Assembly: GCA_022478985.1 (NCBI GenBank)
Contig: JAKSZP010005264.1
Coordinates: 124,001-188,000 of the forward strand
DNA length: 64,000 nucleotides
Direction: 5' to 3'
Origin: Massospora cicadina
Taxonomy: Eukaryota > Entomophthoromycota > Entomophthoromycetes > Entomophthorales > Entomophthoraceae
Positions 1 through 10,900 of the stretch are shown here, in pieces. The notes beneath the pieces are model-generated. The model was not told the origin of the DNA, did no database searches, and saw only the letters and a list, made by a program, of their open reading frames with translations. How positions within the stretch are numbered: the stretch's first letter is position 1; every line of letters begins with the position of its first letter. The position numbers and the translations under genes were made by a program.

Positions 1-696
1 ATGCAAAATTCCCACCTCAAAAATATGTCCCACAACCTAACGCCAAACCATTCTACAGCGACCACCAGCTTGCAGTAGAAGCAGATGCCACACCAGATTG
101 CCATCTGCTTCGCAAAGCTGCCGCCAATTCTGTGGCTGCACTCTCAGGAGGAATTCCACCTCCTGTCATCCCCATAAATCTTACTGCATAAAGTAAGATC
201 ATGAAAACTTTACACAAAAATGTCACTGAAGCCATCCAGAACGTGGTAACAGTAGCACGGAATCCAAAAGCAAAAATAACCCAAACCAACATTGCCATGT
301 TCGTTAAATTCCCAGACGCCCACCTCAAAGCTGAAGATGCTTTGGGCAAATACACCGTTGGTATAATGATGGCTGGCAACTATTCAGAAGTTCCAGTCAT
401 CAAGGATATTGAACCCCATGCCGCCGATGCCCCCACACCCTTACTATCTGCCTTAACACGCACCCTACTCTGGAATGAGATTAATGCAGCTGAAGATGAG
501 CCCCCCAAGCCCCCTCCCCATCCACCATGGAGGGATAGCAGTATTTGCTGCCCACCTGGTTGAATATTTTTTAGGTACAATTCAATCAATCCAATCACTT
601 TGGGAATTTTGTTTGAATCATTATTTTTATTATGATTTTAGTTTTAGTTTGGTAATGTTCGTCCCCTGGTCAGCTTAGCTCAGTTAAATAAAAAAA
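1..696 (+). mobile_element. Retroposon 3' end with A-tail and broken ORF (LINE-like)
   Basis: The forward frame starting at base 3 is open except for one TAA at 189-191 and ends with TGA at 561-563. It gives roughly 180 codons of an unrecognised protein whose C-terminal part contains PHAADAPTPLLSALTR. The same motif, slightly changed (PHVADAPTPMLSAMVR), occurs in the A-tailed insertions at 60834-61121 and, antisense, 24594-24885. A T-rich 3' UTR follows and the sequence stops in an A-run (about 691-696) exactly where homology to the element A LTR begins. That fits a non-LTR retroposon inserted into that LTR. Its 5' end lies outside the window. No reverse transcriptase or endonuclease domain is visible, so the family name is inference. 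Confidence 0.5.
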
Positions 697-1281
697 TATT
701 TACTAATAGCATTTGGTCAGAAAGCACAAATTTGGGTAAGTGAATTGTACCACTTATGTGGTGAAAACAAGGATGTTCATTGGAGGTACCTCCCCGGGCT
801 CACTTCTAGTTCATTTCAAGCACCTAACTCAAGGACCACCCTTTTTTTAGGCTTGGTGGGGGTCCTCCAAGGTGTAACTATTTTCTCTCATGGTGATTGA
901 TTAAAGTATATTAAATCATTACCTCGCAGGTTTGTCTTGCCTACAATTGACCCTCCATCTGCTGTTTCTTCGAAGTGATGTGAATTTGAAAGCTTTAATA
1001 GGTCAACAACCAATATTTCCTAAATAGGATCAAAGTTGATAATAAATATATGCCTATCTCAGTCCAAGCCCAAGTTAATTTAAATACTAAGCAGTAGATA
1101 GTAACAGTGTTCTCTTTTCACCCTATCTCTGCTTCTAATAAACTATATTAAATTCTAACCTTTTAGTTGTTATTAGTATTTTGTTTCTATTATAAGTGGT
1201 GCAGAACTCCCTTAAATTAAATTGTTAAAAATTAGGCATTCAAAGCACCAGCGAGCATCTTCCCCACCTAAAAATCCAACA
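697..1281 (+). repeat. 5' LTR of element A (interrupted, 3' portion)
   Basis: Aligns along its length with 7274-7867, including the shared blocks 'ctctcatggtgattgatta', 'gccttgtc/tgcctacaattga'-like text and the end TCCAACA at 1275-1281. The first about 115 bp of the LTR are missing because the A-tailed retroposon abuts at 696; they may lie beyond the window edge. It contains AATAAA-like sequence near 1135 and should hold the promoter of element A, but no convincing TATA box was identified. Confidence 0.85.
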
Positions 1282-1283
1282 AG

Positions 1284-1301
1284 TGGTGCTCACTACAGGG
1301 G
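1284..1301 (+). promoter_or_regulatory. Primer-binding site of element A
   Basis: TGGTGCTCACTACAGGGG starts 2 nt after the LTR end, the normal place for a tRNA primer site. Near-identical sites follow the LTRs of D (49433), E (14222), C (24507), B (19258) and I (46172), so one primer tRNA ending in ...GAGCACCA or similar is implied. The tRNA identity was not determined. Confidence 0.75.
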
Positions 1302-1332
1302 TACCTGTACACCACGTAAATCATTTAACAAA

Positions 1333-2640
1333 ATGGAGGTTGGCAGGGCATTTAACCCTCACAACTTCCCCGCTGAAAGTAACCCTAGGATAGCCACTCT
1401 GGAACACCAGCTAGTCAGTGTTTTGTCTCGCCTCAAAAGGCTTGAGAAGCACTCTATTCCAAAACCCCCTTTCCAAGATAAGTTGACCCTGGTTGAGGGC
1501 AGAATTGCCTCCTTCCTCTTCGTTTATGAAGCTGCTATGGAAGGAGCAACTGACCAACAAAAAACCCAATACATCCTCCCTTGCTTGAGTCGCCTAGCTC
1601 AAGAAATAGTGTTTCCCACCATAATAACCTTAGCACTTGGTCAGAGGTTAAACAAGCGCTTATTGACAGAGTTTGCTCCCAGAATAGTTTACAATGACAA
1701 AAACAGGCCTTTATATGCCTTAGTCTGCAAGAGGGAGAATCAATCATCTCTTTTGTGGAGCAGTTCTATAGGGAAGCTTAACATCTGCTGCTTGCCAAAA
1801 TGCTACCTCTTGATGACGCCATTGCTGCCATTCTGAGCGGGTTGACGTCTCACCTTTCTATAGCTAAACATCTTATCTCTGTAAAGCACCACTTCTGGAC
1901 TATCTGAGATATTAAGGAGGCTCTACTAGAGGTTGCAAATATGTATAACGCTGAAACTACTTCAGCTGTTGGGTCAACTCCTAGGTGTTGACCAATAAGA
2001 ATTGTTCAACTAAAGCCCCGTCAAAGGAGGCTATAATGATTTTTATGGGCCCCTCTACGCTGGTTACTACTCTGAGCCCAGCACCTGCAGTGCAGCTCAA
2101 ACCAAAAACCTCCTCCGCCCAGAAAACTTGAGGTTCTCAATTCATTAAGTCAGAGTACATCCACATCAGTGGGGCCGCACTTCCTACCCCATCATGTCAC
2201 CAAGATCATCTACTATCAGACAATGAGCCAATACAAGTGGCCGCAACGCCTGCTTCTAAATGTAAACCCCTCTCTTGGGTGACGGTCGCCTCCCCCAATA
2301 ATGGGTTTAATGACTAGGTCACAAAAGCTAAACTGTCTGTTTCCACAAGGCTCACAGCCACTGATTGACATAAAGCTAGGGTAGTTAGAGCATCCACTTC
2401 TACAACGCTATCTCCTCCAGCCAACTTTAATCCAAAACCCGTATCCATGGGGCAGTCAAAACCCATAATTTAAAAGTCAAAAATAGCACCATGACAAATA
2501 CAGCGCCTCCTCCAAAAATGATTAGGATTGAGGAGCGGCCTCAGGACCTCCCTTACAACAAGGATTGCCCTAAACCTACCCCACGTCCTAGGGACCCTTT
2601 GATGTGCATTAAAACCCTTTGATGATGAATCTGAAGGGGG
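1333..2640 (+). pseudogene. gag: Element A gag (broken)
   Basis: A first ATG after the primer site at 1333 opens a frame to 1836. It contains a short coiled-coil-like stretch (LEHQLVSVLSRLKRLEKH) and then the capsid motif DKLTLVEGRIASFLFVYEAA followed by MEGATDQQKTQYILPCLSRLAQEI, which matches the capsid of elements C, D and I. A frameshift near 1740 moves the homology into another frame (VEQFYREA-like text, then LLLAKMLPLDDAIAAILSGL). Beyond about 2040 the frame is interrupted repeatedly, and no zinc knuckle could be read. The product would form the particle of the retrotransposon. Clearly non-functional as it stands. Confidence 0.75.
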
Positions 2641-2650
2641 TGGTGAAGAT

Positions 2651-3300
2651 GTGAGGCACTATGTTTTAGGAGACCCAGGTGAAGTGAAAGTACCCAACAG
2701 GTTGACCCCAGAAAGAGTGGATATGACTAGGATACCCCGCAGAACATATTATTATCAGGTTCTGAGAGGCCTGGAGGCTATTGATACCGCCAGAAACGCT
2801 GACCAGCTCATTGCCACAATGATTCAATCCAATCAGATTGTGTATACACTGCAGTATATCCATAATAAATTCCCTGAAACTGCCAAACGCCTTGCTTCTA
2901 CTCTCCAGCTGAAGGAGGGCTCTCGCTCTTCCCCTCAACTTGGGTGTAACCTTAATCAGATTGGAGGTTGTTGTCAACAGAGTATGAATTGTAGCAATTT
3001 TTGACACCAGATCCCCTGTGAACGTTGTATCATCCAAGCTTATGAAAAAATTAAGCTGGACCCTGACCTCGACTATACTCAGGAGTTTGCCACTGCTAAA
3101 CCAGCCAACACTCGCGCTATGGGGCTTACTCATCTTTACCCATCCAATTTGGGTTACTCCTCCTCTCAGACCCTGAGGTGGCCTTAGCCAACAACTCCTA
3201 TGACATGCTCATTGGTACACAGTTTATAATTGAGTATAACGGGATTATCAATCTGAAGCAGAACTATCTCCCTGCTCAACTATGAGGTTCCCATGATATT
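2651..3300 (+). pseudogene. Element A protease region (broken)
   Basis: A 117-codon open frame (2651-3004) is followed without a gap by an aspartic-protease-like motif. DTRSPVNVVSSKL starts at 3003 in another frame and corresponds to DMGSPINVISPQL of element C (about 27220), so the catalytic glycine is replaced by arginine. About 200 bases downstream NNSYDMLIGTQFIIEYNGII is the usual I(L/I)G(T/M)xF flap-side motif of Ty3/Gypsy proteases. At least two frameshifts lie between. The enzyme would process Gag-Pol. Confidence 0.7.
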
Positions 3301-3730
3301 GAATCACAATAAGATTAATAAATAGAATATTCTTGCACTGTTGAGTATCCTTTCTCCGCCTTACCTTACACTACATGACAGTGGGTGGAATAATAAGATG
3401 CTGCCTGAATCAGTGGACGCTCTTGAGGGAATATCATTTTAAGCAGCTGAAGAGGTGTTGATTAAAGCGGGTGAAAAAAGGATGAATGACACCAAGATTA
3501 CCCCGAAAGTCCCCCACAACTGCCTGGTGCAAATAACTAACATTGATAAAAACAGTCCCTTAGAACCTCGAGTATTACCAGGCATCTTAGACCCAGCCTA
3601 TTAACGCCCTATAAGTATTCTACTGGGGAATTTTACCCATAAAGACATGGTCATAAAGAAACACTAGGAGATTGGGAAAGGTCTGCTGATCCTAGATAAA
3701 AATATTAACCAGGTTCACTGAATTAGGTTT

Positions 3731-3952
3731 ATGTCAGACATGGGCCTGCCTGCTGAAAAATCGTTATGTACATTGCCTGACGTTCATATCTCCGATAGTC
3801 TAACCCCTGAAGAGCTTAATAAAGTTAATAGTTTATTGGAGTCCTACAGTTACATATTTTCTAAAACTGAGACCGACTATGGTCATATGAGGGGTTGGAG
3901 TCATACCCTAATATTAGAGATGCTAGTCCCATCCAATCCAAAACTTTCATAA
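3731..3952 (+). pseudogene. Element A protease-RT linker fragment
   Basis: A 73-codon open frame whose middle, LTPEELNKVNSLLESYSYIFS, is the linker typically found just before the reverse transcriptase palm of Ty3/Gypsy elements ('...LLxxyxdiFs'). It lies between the protease remnant and the RT remnant on the same strand. Element C has the same linker near 28050 (AAVAWIKEYMDIFSNG-like text, broken). It has no independent function. Confidence 0.6.
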
Positions 3953-3959
3953 ATCCAAA

Positions 3960-4660
3960 GTTAGGAGCAAAAGATGAGGACAGAGCTCAAATAGCTATTT
4001 GACGCTGGCCAAATGGTGCCTTCACAAAGCCCCTGATCGTCCCCTCTCCTCCTTATAAAAAAATGGCGGTCGTTGGGTTGTGATGGACTACCGCCAGCTA
4101 AACAACCATACAAAGAAGGATAGCTATCCCATCCCTCGCATTGATGACACTCTAGCACATCTATATGGTTTTAGTTATTCTTTCCATGGACTTAGCCAGT
4201 AGCTATTGGCAGATGGACCTCTCTCCCTAAGATCAGGAGAAATGCGCTCTGATTTGCAGCTAGGGCCTATTCAAACCCACCTGATTACCTCAAGGGTTAT
4301 GCAATGATCCTTCATGTTTCCAGCGAGCCATGGATCACATCTTGCAGGACCTCAATTTAAGTTGCGTCTCGTCTATCTTGATAACATTACTGTGTTTTCT
4401 AATACCAAATGATCATCTTGATCACCTAAAAGAAGTCTTTTAACGCTTATGTGAGTCAAATATCAAGTTAAAACCCTCCAAATGCACTTTCTTTCAAAAA
4501 AGTTAGATTTCTTTGGACACACCATCTCTCAGGATGGGATTTAACTCAAGACAAGGTTGAGGCTATATCAAAAATGCCTGCTCTTAAAATCCTTTGCGAT
4601 ATCCAGGTATTCTTGGGTATGATGGGGTATTAGCAACAATTTATCCCCAAGTTTGCCCAG
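3960..4660 (+). pseudogene. Element A reverse transcriptase (broken)
   Basis: Reading across frames shows the ordered RT motifs RVVMDYRQLNNHTKKDSYPI, SMDLASSYWQMDL (with an internal stop), KCALIC and CFQRAMDHILQDLNLSCV. The catalytic box appears at 4374-4385 as Tyr-Leu-Asp-Asn instead of YxDD, so the second metal-binding aspartate is lost. After it come the primer-grip region (KLKPSKCTFFQK) and FFGHTISQDGI. Stops and indels occur throughout. In life this would copy the element RNA into cDNA inside the particle. Confidence 0.85.
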
Positions 4661-4684
4661 CTGAGTGAGCCTCATGTACGGCAA

Positions 4685-4990
4685 TTGGCTAAGAACGTCC
4701 CTTTCCATTGGGAAGATGAACAAAAGGCCGCCTTCAAGACTCTAAATCAGTTGTTACAAAAGCGCCCTATCCTGTACCACCCTGATTATTTTAAACCTTT
4801 TCTTCTGTTTACTGATGCCTCTGACTACGCTGTTGGAGCCATCCTGGCTCAATTGGATGATGATGGTGTGGATCATCATGTCTCCTATTTCAGCAATATG
4901 GTGTTCAAGGCTGAACGCAATTACAGGGTCACCAAAAAGAATGTATTGCGGTCCTGATGGCTGTAGAATATTATCGCCCTTTTCTATATG
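4685..4990 (+). pseudogene. Element A RNase H, 5' part
   Basis: The open frame 4685-4957 reads WEDEQKAAFKTLNQLLQ then FLLFTDASDYAVGAILAQLDDDG and YFSNMVFKAERNYRVTKKN. This is the connection domain and start of RNase H, with the first catalytic aspartate kept in FTDAS. A stop follows at 4955-4957. Code resumes for FRPFLY-like residues to 4990, where a solo LTR interrupts it. The remainder of the domain is at 5738-5935. Confidence 0.88.
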
Positions 4991-5737
4991 TGTCAGACAT
5001 TTGCACTCTCAGCTGCAAAATAAGGATGTTTTGGGTTGAAATCAGCCAAAAAGGGGAAATCTCGGCCATTTACAAGTATGAGATGATCATAAGAGCAAAT
5101 TTAATAATAATAATGATTTCATTTGCCAAAAGACCCTGTTCAATAATTGGTAGAATCCTGAAAATTAAGATAGCGTGATTTCAAATAAACCATGGGCAAT
5201 AAAAACAAGATTGGGCAGTCATATTACTCCAAATACATGGTGGACCCTGGGATGTCCCTCAGAAGGTACTCCCCAGCCAAAACCAGGTCCTTCAAGCACC
5301 GATGCAGGGACTACCCCCTTTTATAGGCGTGGTGGGGGTCCCCAAAGCAAAATTATTTTCTCTGATGGGGATTGTCTGAAGTTCATTAAATTGTTACATC
5401 ACAGGTATATATTGACAAAAGTGAACTCCCCATCCATCATTCAGACAAACTGAAGTGAGTATTCCAAGCTTTAATAGGCTGAATGCACATATCTCCTTAT
5501 TTGGACTGCAACAAGCCATTCCAAAACTACTATTAAATCTCTTTGACCCTTAATACAGTTTAAATACTGATTGGTCAAAAATTGAGAAGGTTTGGTTTTC
5601 TTAATAATCCCATGCTTCTAATAAAAATCTTAAAAAACCCCAGCTTTTTATTAGTAATTTATTTTTAATATAAATAACCCTTAAGAAATCCAGCTGCATG
5701 AAGCACCAGCGAGCAAGAACTCAGCTGGATTTTTACA
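4991..5737 (+). mobile_element. Solo LTR nested in element A RNase H
   Basis: Begins TGTCAGACATTTGC and ends ...GGATTTTTACA. The five bases before it (4986-4990) and after it (5738-5742) are both ATATG, and removing it rejoins the RNase H coding sequence. Central blocks ('tataggcgtggtgggggtc', 'ttattttctctgatgggga', 'gcaccagcgagca') match the element A LTR, so it is a divergent member of the same LTR group. No internal region is present, so it probably formed by LTR-LTR recombination. AATAAA near 5619 may be its polyadenylation signal. Confidence 0.9.
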
Positions 5738-5990
5738 ATATGGAACTTCCTTCACTGTGGTCACTGACCACGACTCCTTGAAGTGGTTACAAAATATAAA
5801 GGATCCCACCATGTGGTTGGCTTTCTGGGACTTAAAGCTCCAACACTACGATATGAAGATTGATCACTGAGTTGGAACCCATCATATGAACGTTGATGGC
5901 TTAACTCGGCTGCCTATCCTAATCTGGATAATAGTGAAGCAGAGAGGCTGCATGACCTCCTTATGACCCCTGACTCCTGGAAAGATGAGA
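5738..5990 (+). pseudogene. Element A RNase H, 3' part
   Basis: After the solo LTR the code continues as FTVVTDHDSLKWLQNIKDP, then WLAFWDLKLQHYDMKIDH, HHMNVDGLTRLPIL. This is the second half of a Gypsy RNase H, with the catalytic TDH(x)SLxWL motif and the closing (N)xDxLSR-like motif. One or more in-frame stops are present. Read with 4685-4990 it makes a normal-length domain apart from the insertion. Confidence 0.85.
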
Positions 5991-6039
5991 ATGAACCCGT
6001 CCAGAAAATGTTAGCCTGACACTCCCGCAACAACAAGGT

Positions 6040-7146
6040 GGAAAGCATAAAATTTTATAAGAAAATAGGTGTGAAGTGGTTGCCTATTGAACCTTCAGAG
6101 CGAATTTCCATGATCATGGAGGCGATTCTATGCTAGGGCACAATGGAGTGCGTAAAACTTATGAGTGGGTGAAGGATCGGTATTACTGGGAGGGAATTAT
6201 GGAGTCTATCATTAAAATGCTGGATGCCTGCCTAATCTGTAAGAAGCAATCCAACTACAAACCCAGTATCAATACCAACCCACCACACCTCAACAGCCGT
6301 TTCATACTATAAGCTTAAACGTGTAGGTCTACTACCTCAGACTACCAGTGGGAATCTATATATTCTGGTAGGCATTGTCACTTCACCAAATGGGTTTAAG
6401 CAGTTGCCCTTACGGCCCAGACTGCAAAAGCTACTGCCACCTTCCTACATCAACATATTTTCATCTGGCATGGTTGTCTCAAGGTCCTACTATGACAATG
6501 GGAAGAATTTTATCTCATGGGTGGTAAAGCTTTTGGCTACTTTCCATGGGAATACAGCAACTTTTCTCAGACCCCTACAATCCCTCCACAAACGGTACTG
6601 TGGAAAGAGTAAATGGAACCCTGGTTTATATATTATGAAAGATGGCCAGATCAGATCCCCTAAGCTGGGATCAATTCTTACCTAGTGCCCTCACGGCCTA
6701 CCATATCAGCTACCATTGAATCCTTAAAATGTCTCCCTACCACATATTATATGGTTGGGAACCAGGAGTACCATCCCTGCTAGCAAAAAACATCTTCTCT
6801 GGTAGGACAGATGATTCTGATAAAGCTCTGAAAAGATTTTTCACAACGCATTATCCAGCTGCAATCCAATGCAATGAATAACCTAGCTAAAACAGTCACA
6901 AAAGAAGAAGTAGCTGAAAATGAGCATAGGAAGTCCTTTCTTACTTTCAAGTGTCAGACTTGAGTGTTATATTACCACAACTGTATCACACCCAGAAGTG
7001 AGAAGCTTGGGTTTATTTGGGAAGGCCATTTTTTAGTCACTTATAAGAGAGGGGATGAGTACTCCATTAAGTCCCTTGCTACCAGAGTTACTATCAACCA
7101 AGTCCATGGTCAGTTCTTGCGCCCTTATTCTCCCCCTAACACTCTT
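6040..7146 (+). pseudogene. Element A integrase (broken)
   Basis: The frame 6130-6312 holds the HHCC zinc domain (GHNGVRKTYEWVKDRYYWEG ... CLICKKQ). The catalytic core follows in fragments: GIVTSPNGFKQ replaces the usual D-HFTKG segment through a frameshift, YYDNGKNFIS carries the second Asp (about 6492), and TNGTVERVNG carries the Glu (about 6584). The frame 6964-7179 ends the protein with EKLGFIWEGHFLVTY and INQVHGQFLRPY, the GPY/F-type C-terminal module. No chromodomain follows. It would join cDNA to chromosomal DNA; stops make it inactive. Confidence 0.85.
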
Positions 7147-7157
7147 GAAGGGGGTAA
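7147..7157 (+). promoter_or_regulatory. Polypurine tract of element A
   Basis: GAAGGGGGTAA lies directly before the 3' LTR and is the expected plus-strand priming site. The equivalent before the element H 3' LTR is GGAAAGGGTAA (58496-58506). Confidence 0.75.
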
Positions 7158-7867
7158 TGTTGGACAATTACAAGTCTGAATATCTAATAAGAGTGTATCA
7201 GCTCTAAATAAGGAGGATGATAAGGATAAAATTAGCCAAAATTGTCGGCCAATTCTTGGTGGAACCCTTTAAATTGAGGCAATATATTTACTAATAACAC
7301 TAGGTCAAAAAGCACAAATCTGGGTAAGTGAATTTAACCAACTATGCGGCGAAATCAAGGGTGTCCCTAGGAGGTTCCTCCCCGGCCCACTTTAAGTTCA
7401 TTTCAAGCACCTAAATCAGGTACCACCCCTTTTTTAGGCTTAGCAGGGGTTCCCAAAGGTTCAACTATTTTCTCTCATGGTGATTGATTAAAGTATATTA
7501 AATCATTACCTCACAGGTTCATATTGCCTACAATTGACCCTCCATCTGCTGTTTCTGCGAAGTGATGTGAATTTGAAAGCTTTGATAGGTCGACAACCCA
7601 TATTTCTAAGTAGGATCAAAGTTAATATCAAGTCTATGCCTATCTCAGTCCAAGCCCAAGTTAATTTAAATAGTAAGCAGTAGATAGTAACAGTGTTCTC
7701 TTTTCACCCTATCGCTGCCTTTAATGAATTATATTAAATTCAAACCTTTTAGTTGTTATTAGTATTTTGTTTTTATTATAAGTGGTGAAGAACTTCCTTA
7801 AATTAAATTGTTGGAAATTAGGCAATCAAAGCACCAACGAGCATCTTCCCCATTTAAAAATCCAACA
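7158..7867 (+). repeat. 3' LTR of element A
   Basis: Starts TGTTGGA and ends TCCAACA, a perfect 7-bp terminal inversion, and is 710 bp long. From 7274 onward it matches the 5' LTR at 697-1281 with scattered substitutions and small indels. It contains AAUAAA-like text near 7725 and a long T/A-rich U5. The target duplication cannot be confirmed because the matching 5' flank is not in the window. Confidence 0.92.
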
Positions 7868-9275
7868 GTTGTTATACTAGTTGGCCTGACATACTAGCAG
7901 TGTTTCTGATCTAGTGGATGTAAAAGTCGCAACATTGGTGCATATTACAGGGGCTAAGTTAATGTGTAGCTCAAGTAATTGGAGGTATGGTTGGGAGGTG
8001 GCAAATGCCACTGGTATAGTTTCCAGCACCTCGAAGGAGGGGCGCTGATGAGGTCTTGGCCCACCATAAAGGTAGGAGCTGCGCTGGAGTAATAAAATCT
8101 GGTTAAGCTGGGATATGGTGGGATTTGAGCCAGATAGATTCCTCTCATGTTATCTGTAATTGAGGGTTTAATTAGTTGGAGGTAATTGCTAATTAATCGC
8201 CTAGTTTAGATATTATAGTTAATACCAAAGTTCCCAATTTGTGCTCCACATTTGGTTGGGTTGAGCTATCTCAAATTGTTGTGGATAATCCCTGATAATC
8301 TAATGTTATTAGTAATTTGACATCTTCAACTGAAACTAATTATGTCAATAAACCGTTTATCTGGATTTAAGCATATTACTAATTACTCATTGAGTTTTGG
8401 GATCACTGGAGACTGATGCCAAGGATGATACAACCAGTCACCCATTTGGAATTTACCAGTGACTTAAGCCAAAGATAATCATATTGCTGGATTTAAATGC
8501 CGAGTGTTATGAAAAGGGTGATCAACAGCTATTCTGCTGCCTAGTATTATGGATACCAGCGACTGATGCCAAGGAGATCTGAAGATTAATTTATAACACT
8601 GATTTATATTAGATTGAACTAGCGATGATGTGAAGGATGAATAAAACTAATTTTCAGCGTTCAATTGGGATGAATTTTATGGAAATGATTGCCAGCAGAA
8701 CGCTGATGATAGGGTTGGTTTGCCGGTGATAAATACCAATGATTGTTAATGTTGTGCATTAGATTACCATTAAGTCACCTAAATACAAATACCTTAATTT
8801 TCCTCATAATAAAGGTCTTTCTCTCGTCTACTCTTTTATTGTTTTAGGGAAGCCAAAGGGTAACTTCAGTGAGAGAGTAGGCTTAAATTCTTTAAGGTTA
8901 GGTGCTGGGTAAATACACCTTGGGGTGGTCAGCGCTATCAACCCAATACCTGGATTTACAGGGAAGCCCCACGGGAGCTTGGCCAACTGGCCATCAACAA
9001 CGAGGGACTTATGGGGACTAACCCAGAGAGGGATGATAAATCAGAGCAATCACTCAGGATGGCTGTAGGGCTAGCTATGTGCTTCCCAAAAGGTTATTCG
9101 CGCTATGGTGAAGTTGTTAATCTGATAGGTTGGTGGGTTGCCTGTGGACCTGTAGGGAAGGGTAGCCTATGAAGGCAAAACAGCAAGGGCAGCAGTCGTC
9201 ATACTGGTTGGCCTGGCACACTAACAGAGTTCATAATGTAGTGGATGTAAAATTTGCAACAGTTGGCACATATTG
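7868..9275. repeat. LTR-like spacer bracketed by about 80-bp direct repeats
   Basis: 7869-7955 and 9197-9273 are imperfect direct repeats (shared 'actagttggcctga/ggc', 'tagtggatgtaaaa', 'gcaaca.ttggtgcatatt'). Both resemble the end of the antisense integrase of J. The 1.2 kb between them has no recognisable code. Features inside are three 'gactgatgccaagga' type repeats (about 8408, 8558) and AATAAAGG at about 8811 followed by T-rich text, as in an LTR R/U5. An LTR of an unrelated element inserted in J is the simplest reading, but its ends were not found. Confidence 0.35.
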
Positions 9276-10270
9276 AGAATGACTGATGAACCCTACTGAT
9301 CTTCTGGACAGGAAGCTGCTTTAATCCATAAACTGTTTGTAATAGTTGATGGCTTTGGTCAGATGCTCCCTGACCAGGGATTGAGAGCTCTGTATTTGAT
9401 GTGGATTTTCTCTGCTGCTAGGACTTCCAGGCAAAGACACAGGCCCAGGGAAATAGTGGGGTTGTATCACAAGGTGTCTTCATAAGGCGAAAACCCATTA
9501 GATGCTTAGTAGGTATTATTATATGCAAATTGTTCTAGCGGAAGGTCATCCACCAAGGAATCCTGTGCAGAAGTGGCATATCACCGAAGATACTGCACAA
9601 ATATTGGTTGACTTGCTCCGTTTTCCCATCAGACTGGGGATGGTATGTAGTGGAATGACACAACCTAATCTTTAGATTCCCAGGAGGGTCTTCAAGTATG
9701 CGCTGTAAACTGAAGCATCCAGTCAATTACACAACCTACGGCAACCCAAACAACCAGAAAACATGCCACACAAAAAGTCAGGAAGTTTCCTTAGATTGAT
9801 AGATGAAGAGCAGGGAATATAAAAGGAGAACTTGTTAAAGAGGTCTACCACCACCATAATCACATTAATCCCATTGGAACTGAGAAGCTTAAAGAATAAA
9901 ATTGACAGATACTGAGGTCCACGGACCCTCAGCCTGCTGCTGGGGATGGAGAAGTCCATTCTGACCTAAACAATCATATTTCGCCCATGTGCAAGTTATG
10001 CAACTTGCAATCCACGTGGGGTTTTCCTTGAAGATCCCTAGGAAGTTGTGCGTCAACTTCACCAAGTTGAAGCATTTTTAATTACTGGATGACCCACTGC
10101 CAGAGAGTCATGATGCACCTAAATCATCTCATCGCAAAATAGTGGCGGAACCCACATGCAGGATTTAAACAAAGCTGCGCAATCTTCCAGCAAATATTGA
10201 GTCCACTGAAGCACTGTAAGACCCAGATGATCACAAGCTTTAAACCCTCCATGCAGGCCGTTTACCCCAA
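9276..10270 (-). pseudogene. Element J integrase (antisense, broken)
   Basis: Reading the minus strand from about 10270 down gives chromovirus integrase. The frame 9959-9723 contains LRVRGPQYLSILF then INVIMVVVDLFNKFSFYIPCSSS, equivalent to VMVMVDRFTKFSIIIPCSSA in element H. The frame 9726-9535 has CHSTTYHPQSDGKTEQVNQYL with the catalytic Glu preserved. Further down are LEQFAYNNTY and GFSPYEDTL, then a break near 9275. No chromodomain could be read, whereas H has one. Stops and frameshifts are frequent. Confidence 0.82.
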
Positions 10271-10479
10271 TACTTGAGTGACCAATGAAATGTCCATACA
10301 GGATATTTCCAATAAAACTTTTAAGAGAAAAATTGCCAGAATATTGGCTGGTAAGATTACCATGGTTAGCTCCTGACCTTCCTCCTCCATCAGAATCAAG
10401 GGTTGGTTGTACTCAACAAGTTAGGGAAAACATTCAGGAACCTTTGACAAATTCATACTTAAAAATAAAGCTGCAGAGG

Positions 10480-10900
10480 TCATGATACATCTGGTCCTGG
10501 TGTTGCACCAGCTTCTGTGGTTTCTGGAAATACATGAGGACCTGATGGTCCATCCACACAGTCACTTCATGGCATTTGCCCTGAAGGAAGTATCGCTATT
10601 GCATAAGCGACTGGTTTATGGTGACAACTCTTTATCATAAATGACTTGAGACTGTTTAGATGCTGCAAACTTACATGAAAAATAAGTGACTCAATGAGCC
10701 AAGCATTTGCTCTTGAGCACAACACTTCACCAATGGCAGATGACAATGAATCGCATGCTGTGATAAAAGGCTTAATGAGATCAGCATGTTTGAAAATGGC
10801 CGTACCACAAACACCTCCTTGATGGTGTTGAATGCCTATTGGCATTCCACCATCCATCATAATGGAATATTTTTCCCCATCAGAGGATGCAGCAGTGCGC
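10480..10900 (-). pseudogene. Element J RNase H (antisense, broken)
   Basis: The minus-strand frame 10860-10567 includes GGVCGTAIFKHADLIKPFITACDSLSSAIGEVL. This aligns with element H (SILKHADHSKFYVVACNVSSVAVGAVL at about 56470), so it is the connection/RNase H start, with the catalytic Asp kept as ACDSLS. Downstream homology (DKELSP-like, EVTVWMDHQVLMYF) passes through several frames near 10640-10500. Confidence 0.75.

Noticed and set aside
53..379. 108-codon antisense ORF
   Set aside because: Complement of the retroposon coding frame on the plus strand, whose homologous motif recurs elsewhere.
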